Below, piece by piece: positions 60,549 through 64,000 of a DNA stretch of 64,000 nucleotides. The stretch lies in the NCBI GenBank assembly GCA_003342815.1, contig PTEX01000094.1, forward strand, positions 186,001-250,000. Direction: 5' to 3'. The translations under genes were made by a program, and so were the position numbers. The notes below the pieces were generated by a model. That model saw only the letters and a list, made by a program, of their open reading frames with translations, was not told the DNA's origin and did no database searches. Position 1 is the stretch's first letter; every line of letters begins with the position of its first letter. Origin of the DNA: Eudromia elegans (Eukaryota > Chordata > Aves > Tinamiformes > Tinamidae).

Positions 60549-62619
60549 GTAAGCACTGAATTTATTGTGAACTGCTTCCCTGCAATATTGGAACGAGAGG
60601 AAAATTGGTCTGTTTTTCGCTTTTACTCAAAAATTTCCAAACCTTTTAGAGAAGAGAAGGAGGTTCCTTTTTTACTTTTCCATAGTCTCTGTAGATGCAC
60701 ATATCAAGACATGAGCTAACTGTGCTCACTTCTCACATTAATTTCTTTTTCCAGCTTTGTGTGATTTCAACACTAGGAGCTAAATGCTGCACAATTTTTC
60801 AAAGAAAACAGTCCCTTGTGACCTTTAATCTGTACAATGAGAGGCACATTGGCATAGCTTAAAGGATGAACAACACTTGAGACCACCTGTCAGTGCTTTT
60901 AAGAGCACTTCCCTGTACCACTTATTTCCTTCACCTGTCTCAAGGAGAAAATCTATTATTTCTCAATAGGATTGATGTGCTCTCCTATACTGTAGCCAAG
61001 GAAAAGACTAGCTAGTTGATTAAAGGTAACAGCACTAATTTGTCTAATTGAAATTAATATTTATTCCTTTAAAAGTGCATAGAAAATAGAGAGGGGAATA
61101 AAAGAAAACAATGCTTGTTCTGGCAGCATCTGGATTTTGTCTGAATCTCTAAACAGATATGACAAAAAAATCTTTAATTAAAATGACTGTTTGGATAAGT
61201 GAGGTTTTCAAACAGGCTATTAAAATGATATAAGTGAAGCTATAGCAGTATAAGAACAGTTCCAAGTCCCATGATTTTGAAATAAACTATTCAGAAATGT
61301 TTCCATTTGTTTTGCTGCATTCTATATAAATACATTTTACTCTGTATATATCTTTTACAGCTCAGAAGACAGGCATAATAATAGTGTAAGAACTAACACA
61401 CAAAAAAAAGCACTGAAAGGAACATAATGAAATATATTATTCAGTATCAAGGTGAGATGCTAGGAATTTTAACTGTCCATGGAAAAATGTTATTGAGTTT
61501 TTTGTACTGAAATTATATTCAAGAACAAAATAACAGATAAGGAATATGCCAGAGTCTTTTAACTAATCAAAAGATATTTGCTGTAGTTGAAGTATTGTTT
61601 CTTTATAAGCAGAACTTAGTGTAAGAAGAAAGAAAGAAAAAGAGAAAGAAGGGAAGAGAGGGGGGAAAAAGTAGGAGATATTGTAGACAGTCTTTTGGAC
61701 AGGCAGAATCCATGGGTAACAATTTCTAGAGTAATAGCTGGAAATAGGATAATAATAAATAACATAAATAAGGTCCAAGACTGCTGCCAACATGAGGCTA
61801 ATTCTCACAACTGCAATACAATCAATAAAAATCTTATTTGATATTTCTCCCTACAACAGGAGAACAGACGTTAAATTTAAGTACTGTAGCTCAACACATT
61901 CTTTTTCTTTCCTAACCATCTGTCTGTAATTGCCATTTAACATTGTCAAATGGTTGTCTGTGTCTTGCAATTTTTACTAACAAAAATTCAGTCTTCTAGA
62001 AGTGAGGTCTCTCCAGCTATTCAGAGTCGTAGATCCTCTGGGTTATTTGTAAATAATAATAAAAAGATTAATATGCTACTGTGAACAGACCTATCCTGGT
62101 AAAGGGAAGGAGAAGAGTAGGATGTTACCTAACATTTCCAATTCTGTCTTTCCCGGATAAATAATCTGTATTTAGTTCTGTTTGCTGCCTACCACGGAAA
62201 TGTAGAGAAAGGAAAGCTGTAATGCTTAATATTTTCTGAAACTGTGAGCAGGACCAAATAGCCTGTGGGCGATGTGAAAGTTTGGTGTTATCAGCCCAGG
62301 AAAGGGGTGCTGCTGGAGGCTGGGTGCTGTGCACCTGACTGATGAGGCTGCATTGCCACAGGGCTCTATGCTGTGATGTGCATCCTAACTGTGTAAGTGC
62401 TGGGGCTCCAGGTGTAGGAGCGAGTGGCATGATGTGGCCCTGTCCCACCTCTCTGCATTGTCTCAACCTGATGCAGCTTAGAGGAGAGGCTCTGTGCAGG
62501 ATGTATCCGTGTTATACTTCACCGTAAATCCTTACTGCATTGCAACATCTTTTTTCCTCCACAATGCATGAAACCTGGCTACTGTTTGATTGTTTAAATT
62601 AATTGTCCTTTTATTTCAG
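60549..62619 (+). other. COL22A1: Intron 28
   Basis: About 2.1 kb with a 49-bp all-purine stretch (61623-61671) and a possible cryptic or decayed exon (60755-60817). No certain coding segment. Confidence -1.
61623..61671. repeat. Purine-only tract
   Basis: Forty-nine consecutive A/G bases on the + strand, GAAA-type units running into a G-rich end. Low-complexity sequence. Confidence -1.
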
Positions 62620-62697
62620 GGTGAGAGAGGAGCTCCTGGCCTCCCTGGGCAGCCAGGAGATAGAGGTGTGCCAGGAATCGGGCTGGCTGGACCCCCT
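62620..62697 (+). CDS. COL22A1: COL22A1 exon (window exon 29), 78 bp, with a one-residue gap in the repeat
   Basis: Twenty-six residues starting GERGAPGLPG and ending VPGIGLAGPP. After six triplets an incomplete GI precedes GLA and GPP. Human has the same 26-residue length and PGIGVAGPP, so the irregularity is conserved. Acceptor TTTCAG, donor GTAAGT. Confidence -1.
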
Positions 62698-63963
62698 GTA
62701 AGTAGCAGCCCATGATGAGACATGGAAAATATATCTGTTGCTAACCAGTTCCTGTGCCAAGAAACTATGGGACATTTTATGCATTTGCATTGAAGGTGCA
62801 AATTACAAACTGTCCCAGAGGTAGCCATTCATGGCTCAGATGTCTGCATGTTTTGTGAGGGTTCCTGATACATTTGTTTTTTCAATTGAAATAGGAAGGC
62901 AACAAAGAGCTATCAGAGTGCTATCACTCTGCGTTGCTTGTGACTTTTCTGCAATGTCTTGGTGCGTTGACTGTGAATGTGATCCGAGATCTGCACTGAG
63001 TCACAAGGGTTAGACTGTTGGGGGAGATTTAGCCTTGCACCCATCCCTTTGGAAGGGAAGGGTGTGACACACATGTCCACATCAGTGACACAGTCAGTGC
63101 TCTAGTAAATGCAAAACCAGGTTGATTGAAGAGCTGTGTTCCAAGAAAGCCATTGTCACCAGTTTTCCCGTGGAGATTCAGTGAGACCTTATCCCCTCCC
63201 ATCTTAAAGTTGTACTCTTCTCACTTCTCAGCAGGCCCACAAGGAATATCTGGGATTCTGTCCCCCCAAAAGTTTGGATGTTCATGTCATTGAGATCAGT
63301 GTCCTGCTGTCATGAATGACTCCTCTGGGGATCATGGAGATTTAAAAGTGCTTCCAAATGTGCATTGAATGTCCAAGAGGGACATGTTTAGGAGAAAGGA
63401 AACGTTAGTGCTAGCTGTAATTGCTAGAGGCCACCAGAGTCCTTGCACTCCTCGCAGTGTTTTGTACACCCCCTTGTATTGTATTTGTGTCAGAATAGTA
63501 AAGGCAGCCCCCCAGGCAATGTTTCCATCCAGTGGGTATCTAGATAGGACAGTTTCCCAATTACTACAGGAATTTAGCTTGAAATGGTGCATCAGAGTGC
63601 TGTATGATACTGGTTGATCAATTCTAACTTCATGCTGTCTCTGCACTTAATACTGGCTTTTTCAACACTGTTTAAACACAGTTGCTCACTGGACTTCCAT
63701 TTCATGTTTTAGTCTGAGCTTTGACGTTTCCTTTATCTTTCTTGTTTGTGTGTTCTTTTTTTTTTTTTCCCTGTTTAATCTGTTTAATTTTTTCATCCAT
63801 GAAGCCCAGGTGAACATCCCGTGAAACCTGCTCCTTTTCCTGACCGTTCCCTCTGCTTTTTCATAGCTTTGTGCTTTGGAGCCAGCTCTGATCCCAGCCA
63901 AGTGGGATGTTAATGTTCCTCTCTGCTGTTGTTTTGATTGCCGCATCTTTTCTCTGTTCACAG
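62698..63963 (+). other. COL22A1: Intron 29
   Basis: About 1.3 kb. A T run (about 63757-63768) lies near the 3' end. No gene or repeat family recognised. Confidence -1.
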
Positions 63964-64000
63964 GGCCCTGTAGGACCCCCGGGAGACAAAGGGGCATTGG
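63964..64000 (+). CDS. COL22A1: COL22A1 exon (window exon 30), 5' part, cut by the window end
   Basis: Acceptor TCACAG, then GPVGPPGDKGAL plus the first base of the next codon, matching human GPSGPPGDKGSP. The donor lies outside the window, so its length is unknown. Confidence -1.

Larger units (their letters stand above)
1..64000 (+). other. COL22A1: Gene body of collagen alpha-1(XXII), central part; both ends outside the window
   Basis: The thirty exons listed below form one continuous phase-0 reading frame of about 522 codons made of Gly-X-Y triplets. Family knowledge: collagen XXII is a secreted FACIT-like homotrimer with an N-terminal VWA and a TSPN/laminin-G-like domain followed by interrupted collagenous domains. 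It sits at tissue junctions, notably the myotendinous junction. The assignment rests on the order and length of exons matching the human protein as I recall it. Examples are the 12+10 residue pair around VHTEGMKGEL (human VQQEGLKGEQ), the 14+11 pair ending FTPHPRIP (human FTPHPRMP), the 35-residue exon ending GKGKDGEQ, and the 26-residue exon with PGIGLAGPP (human PGIGVAGPP). Other FACITs (COL19A1, COL21A1, COL9A1) do not fit these interruptions. No promoter, start codon or 3' end is present. Confidence -1.

Noticed and set aside
62362-62392. Possible small exon between CCACAG and GTAAGT, near the expected place of the human cysteine segment
   Set aside because: It is 31 bp, so breaks phase 0, and its frame gives no match to the human segment; an earlier acceptor would read into a stop.
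1-64000. Endogenous retrovirus, LTR element or other virus-like element
   Set aside because: I looked for paired long terminal repeats and gag/pol-like blocks and recognised none in this window.

Overview
The window is the inside of one large vertebrate gene on the + strand. Thirty short exons, 1,567 coding bases in all (about 2.4% of the window), encode Gly-X-Y collagen repeats. Every exon whose two ends are visible starts on a whole Gly codon, or on a whole non-Gly codon in two special cases, and ends on a whole codon, so all introns are phase 0. Joined in order they read as one open frame. That frame matches the central part of collagen alpha-1(XXII), COL22A1, as I recall the human protein, in exon lengths, in the positions of the breaks in the repeat, and in distinctive peptides such as FTPHPR and GKGKDGE. 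Neither the N-terminal VWA/TSPN part nor the C-terminus lies in the window, and there is no promoter, first exon or poly(A) end.

The host looks like a bird, or less likely another sauropsid. The recognisable interspersed repeats are CR1 LINE fragments plus a few old SINE-like (MIR-type) remnants, there are no Alu or L1 elements, and repeat density is low.

Layout: 1-3,619 is the end of an upstream intron. Exons 1-11 (window numbering) lie at 3,620-26,300, separated by 0.8-4.5 kb introns. Two introns of about 8 kb flank exon 12 (34,381-34,434). From 42,364 to 63,964 the exons are dense (18 exons, introns 0.3-2.1 kb). Exons are mostly 54 bp (18 residues), with 30, 33, 36, 42, 45, 63, 78 and 105 bp variants. 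The 30, 33, 42, 78 and 105 bp exons carry the breaks in the triple helix. Intron content is ordinary: degraded CR1 copies (17.6-18.3 kb, 25.8-26.1 kb and shorter ones), MIR-like scraps, microsatellites, a 52-bp A run at 46.6 kb and a purine-rich inverted repeat at 23.0 kb.

The product is expected to be a secreted homotrimeric FACIT-type collagen of tissue junctions, best known from the myotendinous junction. I see no second gene, RNA gene, CRISPR array or new system. The points most worth a second look are the conserved non-collagenous micro-exons, one GC-AG intron, an RGD inside the helix, the apparent loss or replacement of a cysteine-bearing segment known from human, and the purine-rich inverted repeat.
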